This document shows, piece by piece, positions 50,201 through 59,755 of a stretch of DNA of 64,000 nucleotides (positions within the stretch are counted from its first letter, which is position 1; every line of letters starts with the position of its first letter). A model generated the notes under the pieces. It was given only the letters and a program-made list of their open reading frames with translations, ran no database searches and was not told the DNA's origin. The DNA lies in contig OZ244981.1 of assembly GCA_965223085.1 (NCBI GenBank), positions 4,526,001 through 4,590,000 of the forward strand, written 5' to 3'. The DNA comes from CBDCVO01 sp965223085 (lineage in GTDB: Bacteria; Pseudomonadota; Gammaproteobacteria; Ga0077536). The translations under genes were made by a program, and so were the position numbers.

Positions 50201-52078
50201 ATGCCGGACTTGTTTAATATCGGTGTATCAGCCCTCGTTGCGAATCGCGCGGCGCTGACGACGACCGGACACAATATTGCCAACGTCAACACCGAGGGTT
50301 TTTCCCGCCAGCGCGCTGATATGGTTACGCGCCCGCCGCAAATCACCGGCGTCGGCGCGATCGGCAAGGGCGTTGCAGTGGAAGGGATTAATCGGATCGC
50401 CGATCAATTTGTGACACGCCAATTGCAAACCACGACCTCCAACGAGGCCAACGCCGATGCTTATGTGCGCTTCGCAAAGCAAGTCGATAACTATCTTGGT
50501 GATGGCACTTTCACGCCGGCCTTAGACCAATATTTCGCGGCCATGCACGACGTCAACAACGATCCGGCTTCCATTCCCGCACGCCTCGTTTTCCTCGAAG
50601 CGGCTAGCGGTATGGTGGCACGTTTTCACGATGCCGACGCGCGCCTGACCGATGTGCAGCGCGGTGTCAATAACGACATCGTTGCTTCGATCAACCAGAT
50701 CAACGCGTTTGCGGAAGAAGTCGGACGTTTGAACCAAAGAGTCGTCGAAGCGATCGGTAGTTCCGGCGAGCCCCCGAATGACCTATTGGATCAACGCGAC
50801 GAGCTGATCCGCCAGTTATCGGAGCTGGTCAACGTTTCAACGACCGAGCAGCGTGACGGCTCGATCAATGTTTTTGTCGGCAGCGGTCAAATCTTGGTTA
50901 CCGGCAGCCGCACTATGGAATTGGTCGCAACGCAAAACGCGACCGACGCGTCGCGACTTGAGATTTCTGTCAAGGGTGGTACCGCCAACTCCGAGATCAG
51001 CGACTTGATCACCAATGGTCGTCTCGGCGGCGTGCTTAAGTTCCGCGACGAGGTTTTGGACCCGACCCGGAATGCGATCGGCCGACTCGCCTACGGTCTC
51101 GCGACGACGCAAAACGAACAGCACCGCGAGGGCATGGATTTAAATGGCCAGCTCGGCGGCGATCTGTTTAGTATCGGCAATGGCGCGGTCACCGCTGCGG
51201 CGACGAACACCGGCGCGGTTAGCATCAGCATCGACCCAAACGCTATCGATCAACTGACGACCTCAGATTATGAGCTAGTGCACGACGGTGCTAATTTCGT
51301 GCTCACTCGCATAAACGACGGCCTGCAAACGACACTCAGTGGTGGCGGACCGTTCAATGTCGACGGCATGGTAATTACGGTGACGACGCCGCCTGCGGCG
51401 GGAGACATTTTCTCTTTGCAACCGACCAAAGACCTCGCACGCACCTTGACGCTAGCGATTTCCGAACCGGAAGCGTTGGCTTTTGCCAATCCGGTCACGG
51501 CAGAAATCGCGCTCAATAATATCGGCAACGGCGAGATCTCAACGCCCACGGTGTTAGATTCTGGTGATGCCAACTTGCTCACGAGCGTGCAATTTGTTTT
51601 CAACGATCCGCCCTCGACTTATCAAGTGAACGGCGCCGGACCTTTGATTCCTTACACTCCGGGTGCCGACATCGACTTTCAAGGCAAACGCTTTCAGATC
51701 AGCGGCCAGCCCGAGCCCGGAGACCGTTTCACGGTGCGGGCAAACCTCGACGGGCGTGGTGATAACGCCAACGGTCTCGCCCTGGTGGCGCTGCAAAATA
51801 CCGAGTTGCTCGAAGGCGGCACGGCGAGTTATCACGGCGCCTTCAGCCAATTAGTCGGCGTCGTTGGCGCGCGCACTCAACAGGCGGAAATCAGTCAGCA
51901 AGCGCTCAAGGTTTTGCGCGAAAACGCCGAAGGAGCGCGTAATGAAATTTCCGGCGTCAATTTGGACGAAGAAGCGGCGGCAATGATCCGGTATCAGCAA
52001 GCGTTCGAGGCGGCCGCCCAAGTCATCGTCGCTGCGAACGAGACGTTTGCAGCGCTATTAGACGCAGTGAGGAGTTAA
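50201..52078 (+). CDS. flgK: Flagellar hook-filament junction protein FlgK
   Basis: A 625-residue protein: LFNIGVSALVANRAALTTTG, HNIANVNTEGFSRQRADM, LLDQRDELIRQLSELVNVST in the N-terminal half and VNLDEEAAAMIRYQQAFEAA at the C-terminus, the conserved HAP1 ends. It joins hook and filament. It is exported with FlgN. It is followed 4 bp later by flgL. Confidence 0.95.
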   Translation: MPDLFNIGVSALVANRAALTTTGHNIANVNTEGFSRQRADMVTRPPQITGVGAIGKGVAVEGINRIADQFVTRQLQTTTSNEANADAYVRFAKQVDNYLGDGTFTPALDQYFAAMHDVNNDPASIPARLVFLEAASGMVARFHDADARLTDVQRGVNNDIVASINQINAFAEEVGRLNQRVVEAIGSSGEPPNDLLDQRDELIRQLSELVNVSTTEQRDGSINVFVGSGQILVTGSRTMELVATQNATDASRLEISVKGGTANSEISDLITNGRLGGVLKFRDEVLDPTRNAIGRLAYGLATTQNEQHREGMDLNGQLGGDLFSIGNGAVTAAATNTGAVSISIDPNAIDQLTTSDYELVHDGANFVLTRINDGLQTTLSGGGPFNVDGMVITVTTPPAAGDIFSLQPTKDLARTLTLAISEPEALAFANPVTAEIALNNIGNGEISTPTVLDSGDANLLTSVQFVFNDPPSTYQVNGAGPLIPYTPGADIDFQGKRFQISGQPEPGDRFTVRANLDGRGDNANGLALVALQNTELLEGGTASYHGAFSQLVGVVGARTQQAEISQQALKVLRENAEGARNEISGVNLDEEAAAMIRYQQAFEAAAQVIVAANETFAALLDAVRS

Positions 52079-52081
52079 GTT

Positions 52082-53284
52082 ATGCGCGTAACTAATATCG
52101 ACAGTTTCCGACGTTCGGTCGACGCGTTGCAATTTATTCATCAAAAAGTCGCGCAGCTGCAGCAGCAAGCCTCCTCCGGCAAGCGGCTGCTGGCACCGTC
52201 AGACGATCCCGTCGCGGCCGGTGAAGTGCTGGATATCGATGCGCGGGTGAAATCGCTGGACCAATATGCACGAAATGCGAATTTGCTGAACTTGCGTTTG
52301 AGCGAGCAGGAAAACGCCATTTCGTCCGCTTCGGATGCGCTCAATCGCGTACGCGAGCTCGTCGTGCGCGGTAAAACCACCGCTTTGAGTCAAGCGGATC
52401 GACGCTATATCGCGGCCGAACTCGAGGAACGTTTGGCGGAATTTAAAGAACTCGCAAATTCGCGCTCTGCAAACGGCGATTATATTTTTGCCGGTACGGC
52501 GGTGGATACACCACCGTTCAGTCGGGATGCAAGCGGTGCGATGGTCTATAACGGTAATCAATCGATTCGCGAGATCAAAATCAGCGATTTTCGTACGCTG
52601 CGCGAAGGCGTGCACGGCGCTGAGGTATTTATGGCGATACGCAACGGCAATCGTACGTTCAATATGGGAATGAATCAGGCGAACGTGGGCACCGGCCGTA
52701 TCGTCGATGACGTCGTCACCGACGTCGCAACCTATCAAGCACACGATTTTCGCATCGTCTTCAGTGCACCGGACACGTTCGACGTCATCAATGACACTAC
52801 GGGTGCAACGGTTCTGGCCGGTCAAAGTTATGTCGATGGGATCGGCATTCAGTTCAACGGTTTATCGGTCGCGATAACGGGCGAACCAGTGGCGGGCGAT
52901 GAGTTTACGATTCAACCGAGCGCGCATCAGTCGATTTTCACGACCATGGAGAAGCTAATCGCGGAGATTTCTGCTGGCGCGGTCGCGCCCGCGGCCCAAG
53001 CCCAGTTCAACTTTAATATGGATCATGCTTTGGGCGACATCGACCAAGCTCTGGACCGGATGCACGAAGTGCGCGCGACGATCGGCGCACGCCAAAATGC
53101 CCTGGATTCGCAATTGCGTACGAATGAGGATCTGGGGGTACAGCTCAAAACCGTGCGCTCCGAACTCGAAGACGCCGATATGATCGATGTGCTCAGCCGG
53201 CTCGCGCGCGAGACGACGGCCTTGGAAGCGGCACAAAAGACATTCGTACGCACCCAAGGATTATCGCTGTTCAACTACATATAG
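52082..53284 (+). CDS. flgL: Flagellar hook-filament junction protein FlgL
   Basis: A 400-residue protein with the flagellin-like N-terminus FHQKVAQLQQQASSGKRLL (reading IHQKVAQLQQQASSGK), ALNRVRELVVRGKTTAL and the C-terminus ELEDADMIDVLSRLARETTA, TFVRTQGLSLFNYI. It is the HAP3 junction protein under the filament. It forms a tight pair with flgK. Confidence 0.95.
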   Translation: MRVTNIDSFRRSVDALQFIHQKVAQLQQQASSGKRLLAPSDDPVAAGEVLDIDARVKSLDQYARNANLLNLRLSEQENAISSASDALNRVRELVVRGKTTALSQADRRYIAAELEERLAEFKELANSRSANGDYIFAGTAVDTPPFSRDASGAMVYNGNQSIREIKISDFRTLREGVHGAEVFMAIRNGNRTFNMGMNQANVGTGRIVDDVVTDVATYQAHDFRIVFSAPDTFDVINDTTGATVLAGQSYVDGIGIQFNGLSVAITGEPVAGDEFTIQPSAHQSIFTTMEKLIAEISAGAVAPAAQAQFNFNMDHALGDIDQALDRMHEVRATIGARQNALDSQLRTNEDLGVQLKTVRSELEDADMIDVLSRLARETTALEAAQKTFVRTQGLSLFNYI

Positions 53285-53750
53285 TTTTCTGAGCTCGACC
53301 GCCGTGATTCGCCGTCGTAGGCGCAGCAAAGCCTCGCTCTTGTGGCCGCGACAAAACCTCGTCGTTCCCGCGCCGGCGGGAACCCAGTGCAAAGAATTCC
53401 CCGTACACGCCGCTGAGAGCGGGATTGCGCCGCGCTTACTACCCAGACGCGACGCAAGCGGCGGCGTTCGCAGGGCTTAGACCCATCTCATAGGGGTGAT
53501 CTGTGACCTCGCTCGCAGTTTAAATCGTTCGTCTCAAGGCGCTTTTGGCAACGTCGCTAAACACCGGCAGGAGGCTGTGAATATCCATTTAGGGTATATC
53601 AGCCAGTGTGCAACGACTCTCTGGCCAGGGCTGTTGCTGTAGACGTCTCGAAGGTTCTTAGCGAACCTTGCTCGATGCGGCGAAGCGCTGCTAAGCGCTC
53701 GAACTATAGACTGCGTCCTGGCCGCAGTGTCCCCAGCGGGAGTTCTACTC
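53285..53750 (+). promoter_or_regulatory. Flagellin upstream region with hairpins
   Basis: This 466-bp gene-free stretch holds a REP-like palindrome at 53361-53389 (GTCGTTCCCGCGCCGGCGGG) and an inverted repeat AAGGTTC-TTAGC-GAACCTT at 53651-53669 in the probable fliC leader. I found no convincing sigma-28 or sigma-54 box: a TGGCC...TTGCT at about 53622 has one base too many between GG and GC. The promoter should nevertheless be here because fliC is normally a separate late transcript. Confidence 0.5.
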
Positions 53751-55142
53751 ATGCCGCAAGTTATTAACAGTAATATTCTGTCGCTGACCACTCAGCGTAA
53801 CCTCAACCGTACGCAATCCGATCTCGCGACTTCCATTCAGCGTTTGTCGTCTGGTTTACGGGTTAACAGCGCTAAAGACGACGCTGCTGGTCTTGCCATT
53901 AGCGACCGTTTCAACACTCAGATCCGTGGTTTGAACCAAGCGGTTCGTAATGCTAACGACGGTGTGTCGTTTGCCCAGGTTGCCGAAGGTTCTTTGTCGA
54001 CCATCAACGACGCTTTGCAGCGCATGCGTGAATTGGCGGTACAGTCGATCAACGACACGAACTCACCGCAGGACCGTCAGTCGATCAACAACGAAGTGCA
54101 GCAGCTCATCGGTGAAGTCAACCGTATCTCGAGCACGACGCAGTTCAACGGCCAAAAGATTTTAGACGGCACGCTTTCCAGCATGACGTTTCAAATTGGC
54201 GCCAACCAGAACCAAACTTTGAGCGTCACAGGTGTGGATGCGCGTGGTCAAATGTTAGGCGCACGAGTCGTCGAAGCCGGCTCGATTTCGCGTACGTCCC
54301 TCGATGCGATGATCGGTGCCGATGATGTCGTCATTAACGGTGCGGCGGTCGATTTATCGGGACTGACAGCAGGAAGCTCCTCGGTCGCTGATGTCGTGGA
54401 AGCGGTCAACGATGTCTTTCAGACATCCGGAGTTACCGCAGCAGTGGCGCCTAGCGCGAGCTCGGGCGACCTGACCTATACCAGCAATGCCTCTAACCAG
54501 ACGATTTCGTTGAACGGCGTCGATATCGAAATTGGTGCGAATGCCTCCGTCGACGATGTCATTTCGACGATCAACTCCGCTACCGATGCGACCGGCGTGA
54601 CCGCGTCCAACAATAGTGGTGCCGTCGTGCTCGCGTCCGATGGTCGTGATATCGAAGTTGTCGATGGCGGGTCGAACGGCGGTGCTGACATTCTCGGCGG
54701 TGACGAAGAGTTCTACGCCGGGATCGTGTTCAACGGTGCAGTCGGTGAGACGATTACTTTAGCTGGAACCTATACGAACACCGCGGGTACCGCAACATTG
54801 GCGACTATCGACGATACGTTCGCTGACGATGTGCTCAATGGTGCAAATGTCTTGACCGCGGACAGCGCTAACTCCGCGCTGCGGACACTGGACTTTGCGC
54901 TCCAGCAAGTGAGCTCTCTACGTTCCGAGTTCGGTGCTATTCAGAATCGTCTGACCAGCACGATTGCGAACTTGGAAGTGGGTGCCGAGAACTTCTCCTC
55001 CGCACGGTCACGCATCGTCGATGCCGACTTCGCGGTCGAGACCGCGCGCTTCACGCGAGCTCAGATCCTGCAACAAGCGGGTATCTCGCAGGTAGCGCAA
55101 GCCAACTCCTTACCGCAGTTGGTCTTGGGACTTCTCGGCTAA
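53751..55142 (+). CDS. fliC: Flagellin FliC
   Basis: A 463-residue filament protein from ATG 53751 (an upstream in-frame start adds only 8 residues). The conserved N-terminal D0/D1 is MPQVINSNILSLTTQRNLN, IQRLSSGLRVNSAKDDAAG; the C-terminal D1/D0 is LRSEFGAIQNRLTSTIANL, RARSRIVDADFA-like and QILQQAGISQVAQANSLPQ. The middle has the Flagellin_IN repeat (ASVDDVISTINSA). Only one flagellin gene is in the window, so the filament may be of a single type. It is likely under sigma-28. Confidence 0.96.
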   Translation: MPQVINSNILSLTTQRNLNRTQSDLATSIQRLSSGLRVNSAKDDAAGLAISDRFNTQIRGLNQAVRNANDGVSFAQVAEGSLSTINDALQRMRELAVQSINDTNSPQDRQSINNEVQQLIGEVNRISSTTQFNGQKILDGTLSSMTFQIGANQNQTLSVTGVDARGQMLGARVVEAGSISRTSLDAMIGADDVVINGAAVDLSGLTAGSSSVADVVEAVNDVFQTSGVTAAVAPSASSGDLTYTSNASNQTISLNGVDIEIGANASVDDVISTINSATDATGVTASNNSGAVVLASDGRDIEVVDGGSNGGADILGGDEEFYAGIVFNGAVGETITLAGTYTNTAGTATLATIDDTFADDVLNGANVLTADSANSALRTLDFALQQVSSLRSEFGAIQNRLTSTIANLEVGAENFSSARSRIVDADFAVETARFTRAQILQQAGISQVAQANSLPQLVLGLLG

Positions 55143-55178
55143 TAGAGGTGCAATGGACCTTAGGTTAATACCGTGACC

Positions 55179-55206
55179 GGCGTACCCAGGTGTTCCTGGG
55201 TACGCC
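55179..55206 (+). terminator. Strong hairpin after fliC
   Basis: GGCGTACCCAGG and CCTGGGTACGCC make a perfect 12-bp stem with a TGTT loop, 37 bp after the fliC stop. No T-run follows, so it may be an mRNA-stabilising or attenuating structure that keeps fliC transcript abundant relative to flaG. Confidence 0.6.
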
Positions 55207-55234
55207 GTGTCACCCGTTGACGGTGGATACGATT

Positions 55235-55651
55235 ATGGATCCAAGAATTACGTCAGTACTGGTAGGGGGAGGCAAACCGGTGGAAGTTCCGCATAAGGAA
55301 CAGTTGCACGGTGTCAAACGTGTCCCTGCGACAGTGACACCGGCAACGGCAACCGAAGCGGGAAACGTTAACTCGACGGAAAAAGCGGCTGAGACAGCAA
55401 CGTCCCAGCCCGTCTCCGAAGAAAGTTTGCAGGAGCTCGTTGAAGGTTTGAACGTTAGCCAATCTTTAGAACGAACGCTGCGTTTTAGCGTCGACGAACG
55501 CGCGGGCCGGCCGGTGATCAAAGTTGTCGATCGCTACACCGATGAGGTGATCCGCCAGATTCCGCCCGAAGTTGCGTTGAAAATCTCCGAGTCTTTAGAC
55601 GCTGTGACGTACAACGCGTCAGCCGGCGTGCTGTTATCGGAGTTGGCCTGA
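55235..55651 (+). CDS. flaG: Flagellar protein FlaG
   Basis: A 138-residue protein from ATG 55235; an upstream GTG start lies in the hairpin and is rejected. The first 60 residues are variable, then ELVEGLNVSQSLERTLRFSVD, GRPVIKVVDRYTDEVIRQIP, PEVALKISESLD, the complete FlaG core. Its role is in filament length or polar flagellar assembly. It lies between fliC and fliD, a common place. Confidence 0.9.
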   Translation: MDPRITSVLVGGGKPVEVPHKEQLHGVKRVPATVTPATATEAGNVNSTEKAAETATSQPVSEESLQELVEGLNVSQSLERTLRFSVDERAGRPVIKVVDRYTDEVIRQIPPEVALKISESLDAVTYNASAGVLLSELA

Positions 55652-55703
55652 AATTCGCAACGGATAAGCAGTGGTATCGCAAGGGTAACAATAGGATAAC
55701 AAG

Positions 55704-57074
55704 ATGATCAGCTCACCCGGAATCGGCTCAGGGCTCGACGTCAACGGGATTGTCAGTCAACTCGTTGAAATCGAGCGCCAGCCTTTACAGCGTTTGGCGC
55801 GCGAGGAAGTTGGCATTCAAGCAAAGATCAGTGCCTTCGGCCAACTCAAAGGCGCTCTGAGCGAGTTTCGGGATGCGCTCAGTGGTTTGAACGATATTGC
55901 TGATTTTGACATTCTAGCGGCGAGTTCCAGCGACGAGGAGGTGTTGGCAGTATCGCTGGGCACGAACGCGAGCATCGGCACGCATAATATCGACGTCTTG
56001 CGCTTGGCGGAAAATCACCGCCTCGCGGCCGGCACGACTTTGCCGGACAGTGACACCACGACCGTGGGCGCGGCCGGTGAGACGATGACGATCGACGTGG
56101 GCGGTTCCGCGTTTACCGTCGAGATCGGCGGCAAGACCTTGGACGAAATCCGCGCCGCGATCAATAGTGCCGCCGACAATAGTGGCGCGCGTGCCACGTT
56201 GTTCAATGATGGCACGAGTTCACGTCTGATGCTCAGCGCCGAGGAAAGCGGTGCCGAGTCGTTCATTACGGTCTCCTACAGCGGAGCAGATCCCTTTAGC
56301 TTTAGCGCGCTTAACGAAGACCGAGATGCAAACGCGGGTTTTAACGCCGATGATCTCAATGCCGAGATCCTCGTCGAAGGCCAATTCAGCGTTACGCAGG
56401 GTGATAATTCCTTCGATGGTGTAATCCAGGGTGTGAACATGCAATTGGTCACGCCCGGTACGGCTACGATCTCGGTGCAAGAGAACACCGCTGAACTCGA
56501 GACCCGGGTGCAAGGTTTTGCCGATGCTTACAATGCGGCGCTCACGAGCTTACGTGACTTGCGCAGCAAGACCTTAGATGATGATGCGAATGTGTTATAC
56601 GCGATAGAGAATCAGATGCGCGGTGTCTTGAATGCCGTGACCCGCGGTACCGGTAACGCCTATCAATCGATCTTCGAGATCGGTTTTAGCAGCTCTTACT
56701 CGTTTGGCTCCAGCGCCGGCGATAACGGCAAGCTGTCGTTAGACAAAGCGGCTTTGAGCAGTGCGTTGCGCGAAGACCCGGACGCCGTCGCGCAATTGTT
56801 CGCCGCGCCCGATACGGGTGTGATTAAGAAAATGGATGCGCTGGTGAAGTCGTTCGTGACATTCGAAGGTTTGATTGACGGCAAAACGAGCTCGCTGCAA
56901 GCGCGGGTCGAAGCGCTCGGTGGTCGCAAGGCGGCGTTAGAGCGACGCATAGCGCTCACCGAGCAGCGCTTACTGGATCAGTTTAATGGCCTGGATACCT
57001 TAATGGCGCAGCTCAACTCGACCGGGTCTTTGGTAACCCAACAGTTATCACAACTCCAGCCGATACAGAGATAA
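55704..57074 (+). CDS. fliD: Flagellar filament cap protein FliD
   Basis: A 456-residue HAP2 cap protein. The N-terminus is SSPGIGSGLDVNGIVSQLVE, IERQPLQRLAREE; the middle has the flagellin hook-IN like domain (GKTLDEIRAAINSAADNSG), and the C-terminal D0 is ALERRIALTEQRLLDQFNGL, DTLMAQLNSTGSLVTQQL. It caps the filament and promotes flagellin polymerisation. Confidence 0.95.
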   Translation: MISSPGIGSGLDVNGIVSQLVEIERQPLQRLAREEVGIQAKISAFGQLKGALSEFRDALSGLNDIADFDILAASSSDEEVLAVSLGTNASIGTHNIDVLRLAENHRLAAGTTLPDSDTTTVGAAGETMTIDVGGSAFTVEIGGKTLDEIRAAINSAADNSGARATLFNDGTSSRLMLSAEESGAESFITVSYSGADPFSFSALNEDRDANAGFNADDLNAEILVEGQFSVTQGDNSFDGVIQGVNMQLVTPGTATISVQENTAELETRVQGFADAYNAALTSLRDLRSKTLDDDANVLYAIENQMRGVLNAVTRGTGNAYQSIFEIGFSSSYSFGSSAGDNGKLSLDKAALSSALREDPDAVAQLFAAPDTGVIKKMDALVKSFVTFEGLIDGKTSSLQARVEALGGRKAALERRIALTEQRLLDQFNGLDTLMAQLNSTGSLVTQQLSQLQPIQR

Positions 57075-57196
57075 GTCCCAATAGACGCAAATGCGCGGCA
57101 AACTAGGGGGAAAGGCACGCTGCCACGATCGCGTCGCTCGGGCGACCGGCCGCTAGGCAAGGACAAAACAGCAAAACTATACGACAAGGTGGATTA

Positions 57197-57634
57197 ATGG
57201 GTCTAGCGAAACACGGTGGCGACGAGGCGATCGCAGAATATCGCAAAGTGGGTGTATCGACCGATATCGAAAATGCGTCCCCGCACAAACTCATACAGAT
57301 GTTGCTGGAAGGCGCGATCGGCAAAATTCACCAAGCGCAGGGCTTCTTGGAGCACCAAGAAATTGCCCGTAAATGCGAACATATCGATTGGTCGATGGCA
57401 ATTATCGAAGGGCTGAAAAGCAGCCTAGATATGGAGCAAGGCGGGGAAATCGCGCAAAATTTGTTCGACCTTTATGATTACATGATTCGGCGACTCGCCC
57501 TCGCGAACGCCACGAATGATCCCACCCTGCTCGAGGAAGTGACCGGTCTGCTCATCGAAATTCGCACCGGGTGGGTCGGGATCGCGGGGCAGCTTGAAGA
57601 CGCCACGACGAGCGCTGCGGAAGCGCCCTTGTGA
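57197..57634 (+). CDS. fliS: Flagellin chaperone FliS
   Basis: A 145-residue helical protein: VGVSTDIENASPHKLIQMLL, EGAIGKIHQAQGFL, WSMAIIEGLKSSLDMEQGG and EIAQNLFDLYDYMIRRLALA. It binds the flagellin C-terminus and prevents premature polymerisation. Its stop overlaps the start of the fliT-like gene by 4 bp. Confidence 0.94.
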   Translation: MGLAKHGGDEAIAEYRKVGVSTDIENASPHKLIQMLLEGAIGKIHQAQGFLEHQEIARKCEHIDWSMAIIEGLKSSLDMEQGGEIAQNLFDLYDYMIRRLALANATNDPTLLEEVTGLLIEIRTGWVGIAGQLEDATTSAAEAPL

Positions 57635-57954
57635 GTGCCGCGGCGCCGAGTTCGCCCGCGTCGTGCGCCGCCAGCGCCGCGCTGGAACGCTTGTCACGAG
57701 CGATGATCGACGCCGCCGATGCCGGCGAGTGGGAGCGGGTCGGCACGCTCGACCGTGAACGTCAAGTCATTCTTAGTCGCTTAGCGATCCCCGCCGGCGA
57801 GGCGCTGCGACAAACGTTGCGTTCGGCACTGCAATACGCGCAAACCGCGACGATGCACTGTGAACGCAGCTTGATCGCGTTCCGTAAGGCGCAGCAAGTG
57901 GCGGCGGCCAGCGCGCGTAACGTCGCAAGTACCTATGCGGCGCACGCGGGCTGA
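57631..57954 (+). CDS. fliT: FliT-like flagellar chaperone
   Basis: A 107-residue helical protein from a GTG start overlapping the fliS stop by 4 bp. It has CAASAALERLSRAMIDAADA, GEWERVGTLDRERQVILSRL, then a C-terminal helical half ending SARNVASTYAAHAG. The sequence is weakly conserved, and identity as FliT rests on size, helical content, the ERQVIL-like segment and position after fliS. FliT is the FliD chaperone. Confidence 0.72.
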   Translation: MSAAAPSSPASCAASAALERLSRAMIDAADAGEWERVGTLDRERQVILSRLAIPAGEALRQTLRSALQYAQTATMHCERSLIAFRKAQQVAAASARNVASTYAAHAG

Positions 57955-58087
57955 GCGCTGCGTTGCGGCCGATGTGACATTTTATAACGACAATAATATG
58001 ACGTCCATAGCCTATAAATATTAGTAGCTTGTATAAATATAATAATAAGTCTTCGGGAAAGAAGCGCTAAGTTCCCTCCAATAAAAG

Positions 58088-58116
58088 TTCCGAGCGCCAC
58101 GATATTGGCGTATACT
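58088..58116 (+). promoter_or_regulatory. Possible sigma-70 promoter of fleQ
   Basis: TTCCGA and TATACT are separated by 17 bp, with the -10 box close to consensus. It lies about 160 bp upstream of the fleQ ATG. The 319-bp gap from 57955 shows no gene. FleQ as master regulator is expected to use the housekeeping sigma factor. Confidence 0.45.
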
Positions 58117-58273
58117 ACCTGGGCATCATCGCCACATAACATCGCAGGCGACGCGGCCGAGCGCGGCTATCGGACGTCCCAGGGGAATGCGACCAGCGGC
58201 GCGTGCAAATACATACTCAGCAAGAAAAAACCGCAGGACACCATCGTGTCTTGTCAAGAGATTACTACAGCCC

Positions 58274-59710
58274 ATGCCCAATCCATCTGTGTTATTGATC
58301 GAACATGATCTCGAGCTCGCCGCTGATATCGGAAAGCTTCTCACCTATGTCGGCCTGACCGTCAGCACCTGCACTGCTGACGATAATTGGTCGGACGAGT
58401 TTGAAAAAAACGACGGCGCTAAACTCATCATTCTCGGCGGTTGCGGTAGTCGCGAGAAATTGCGTGCTACGTTTCGGGCGCTAAAAGCGATCGACGCGTA
58501 TGTGCCCGTCGTGTTACTGGGCAACGAATCCGAGCTCGGCGACGGTGTTACCCCGGAAATGGACGCGGGGCTGCTCGATCGTTTGCATCTGCCGCTGCAG
58601 CACAGTGATGTGGAGCAAGTGCTGCAGAAAGTCGCGCTTTATTTGGAGAACCGACATCAAGCGGGTTCACCGCGATCCTTGGAACTGTTTCGTAACCTCG
58701 TCGGCAGCAGTGCCGGCATTCAACGGGTTCGCAGCATGATCGAAATGGTCGCAAAAAGTGATGCCAATGTGTTGATTGTTGGGGAGTCGGGTACCGGCAA
58801 AGAAGTGGTGGCGCGTCATATTCATCATCATTCCGTGCGCCGTAGCAAACCATTCGTGCCGTTAAACTGCGGCGCGATCCCCGCCGATCTGCTCGAAAGC
58901 GAATTGTTTGGACACGAGAAAGGCGCGTTCACCGGTGCGATTACTTCTCGCCAGGGGCGCTTTGAAATGGCCGACGGCGGCACCTTGTTTTTGGATGAAA
59001 TCGGCGATATGAGTTTGCCGATGCAAGTCAAATTGCTGCGTGTATTGCAAGAACGCACGTTTGAACGCGTCGGCTCGAACAAAAGCGTGCATACCAACGT
59101 ACGGATCATTGCCGCGACCCACGTCAACCTCGAGCGTGCGATCCTCGACGGACGTTTTCGCGAAGATTTGTATTATCGCCTCAACGTGTTTCCTATCGAG
59201 ACGCCAACGTTGCGACAACGCCGTGAGGATCTACGGTTGTTGATCAACGATCTGGTCGAACGCTTAGCTCACGAAGGGCGAGGCAAAATTAAGCTTTCCG
59301 AGGCAACGATCAATTCACTGATGCACTACAATTGGCCAGGCAACGTGCGGGAACTTGCTAATCTCATTGAACGCTTGTCGATTCTCTATCCAAACGGCGT
59401 CATCGATGTGCACGACCTGCCCGATAAATATCGCGTCGCCTCGGCCGCTGTTGCGACCACAGTTGGCAACGGCGACAAACCGCACGCTGCGATGGAAGAG
59501 CACGCCGAAACACGGTTGCCACGCGCTGGGATCGATTTAAAGCAACACCTAACTGAAGTGGAAGCGAGTCTCATAACCCAGGCGCTGGAAGAAGAGAATT
59601 GGGTCGTTGCGCACGCGGCGAAGCGTCTCCATATGGGGCGTACGACATTGGTCGAGAAAATGCGCAAACTTGGTTTGCAGCGTCAGCAGGGGCAGGCGCA
59701 AATGCAATGA
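58274..59710 (+). CDS. fleQ: Master flagellar regulator FleQ/FlrA (sigma-54 activator)
   Basis: A 478-residue protein from ATG 58274 (an upstream ATG adds 29 unsupported residues). The N-terminal FleQ domain is a receiver-like fold (SVLLIEHDLELAADIGKLL). The AAA+ domain has Walker A GESGTGKE (170-177), the sigma-54 contact loop GAFTGA (217-222), Walker B GTLFLDEIGDM, and an R-finger region NVFPIETPTLRQR. The C-terminal Fis-type HTH is NWVVAHAAKRLHMGRTTLVE. It activates early flagellar genes and, in Pseudomonas, binds c-di-GMP to control exopolysaccharides. It has no closely linked receiver kinase of its own. Confidence 0.95.
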   Translation: MPNPSVLLIEHDLELAADIGKLLTYVGLTVSTCTADDNWSDEFEKNDGAKLIILGGCGSREKLRATFRALKAIDAYVPVVLLGNESELGDGVTPEMDAGLLDRLHLPLQHSDVEQVLQKVALYLENRHQAGSPRSLELFRNLVGSSAGIQRVRSMIEMVAKSDANVLIVGESGTGKEVVARHIHHHSVRRSKPFVPLNCGAIPADLLESELFGHEKGAFTGAITSRQGRFEMADGGTLFLDEIGDMSLPMQVKLLRVLQERTFERVGSNKSVHTNVRIIAATHVNLERAILDGRFREDLYYRLNVFPIETPTLRQRREDLRLLINDLVERLAHEGRGKIKLSEATINSLMHYNWPGNVRELANLIERLSILYPNGVIDVHDLPDKYRVASAAVATTVGNGDKPHAAMEEHAETRLPRAGIDLKQHLTEVEASLITQALEEENWVVAHAAKRLHMGRTTLVEKMRKLGLQRQQGQAQMQ

Positions 59711-59755
59711 GTACGGCCGTACACGCTGGGGCCAAAACGATGGGGAGGATGCGTC

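Noticed and set aside
53618..53640. CTGGCCAGGGCTGTTGCT upstream of fliC as a sigma-54 promoter
   Set aside because: The spacing is one base too long and the -24 box is imperfect.
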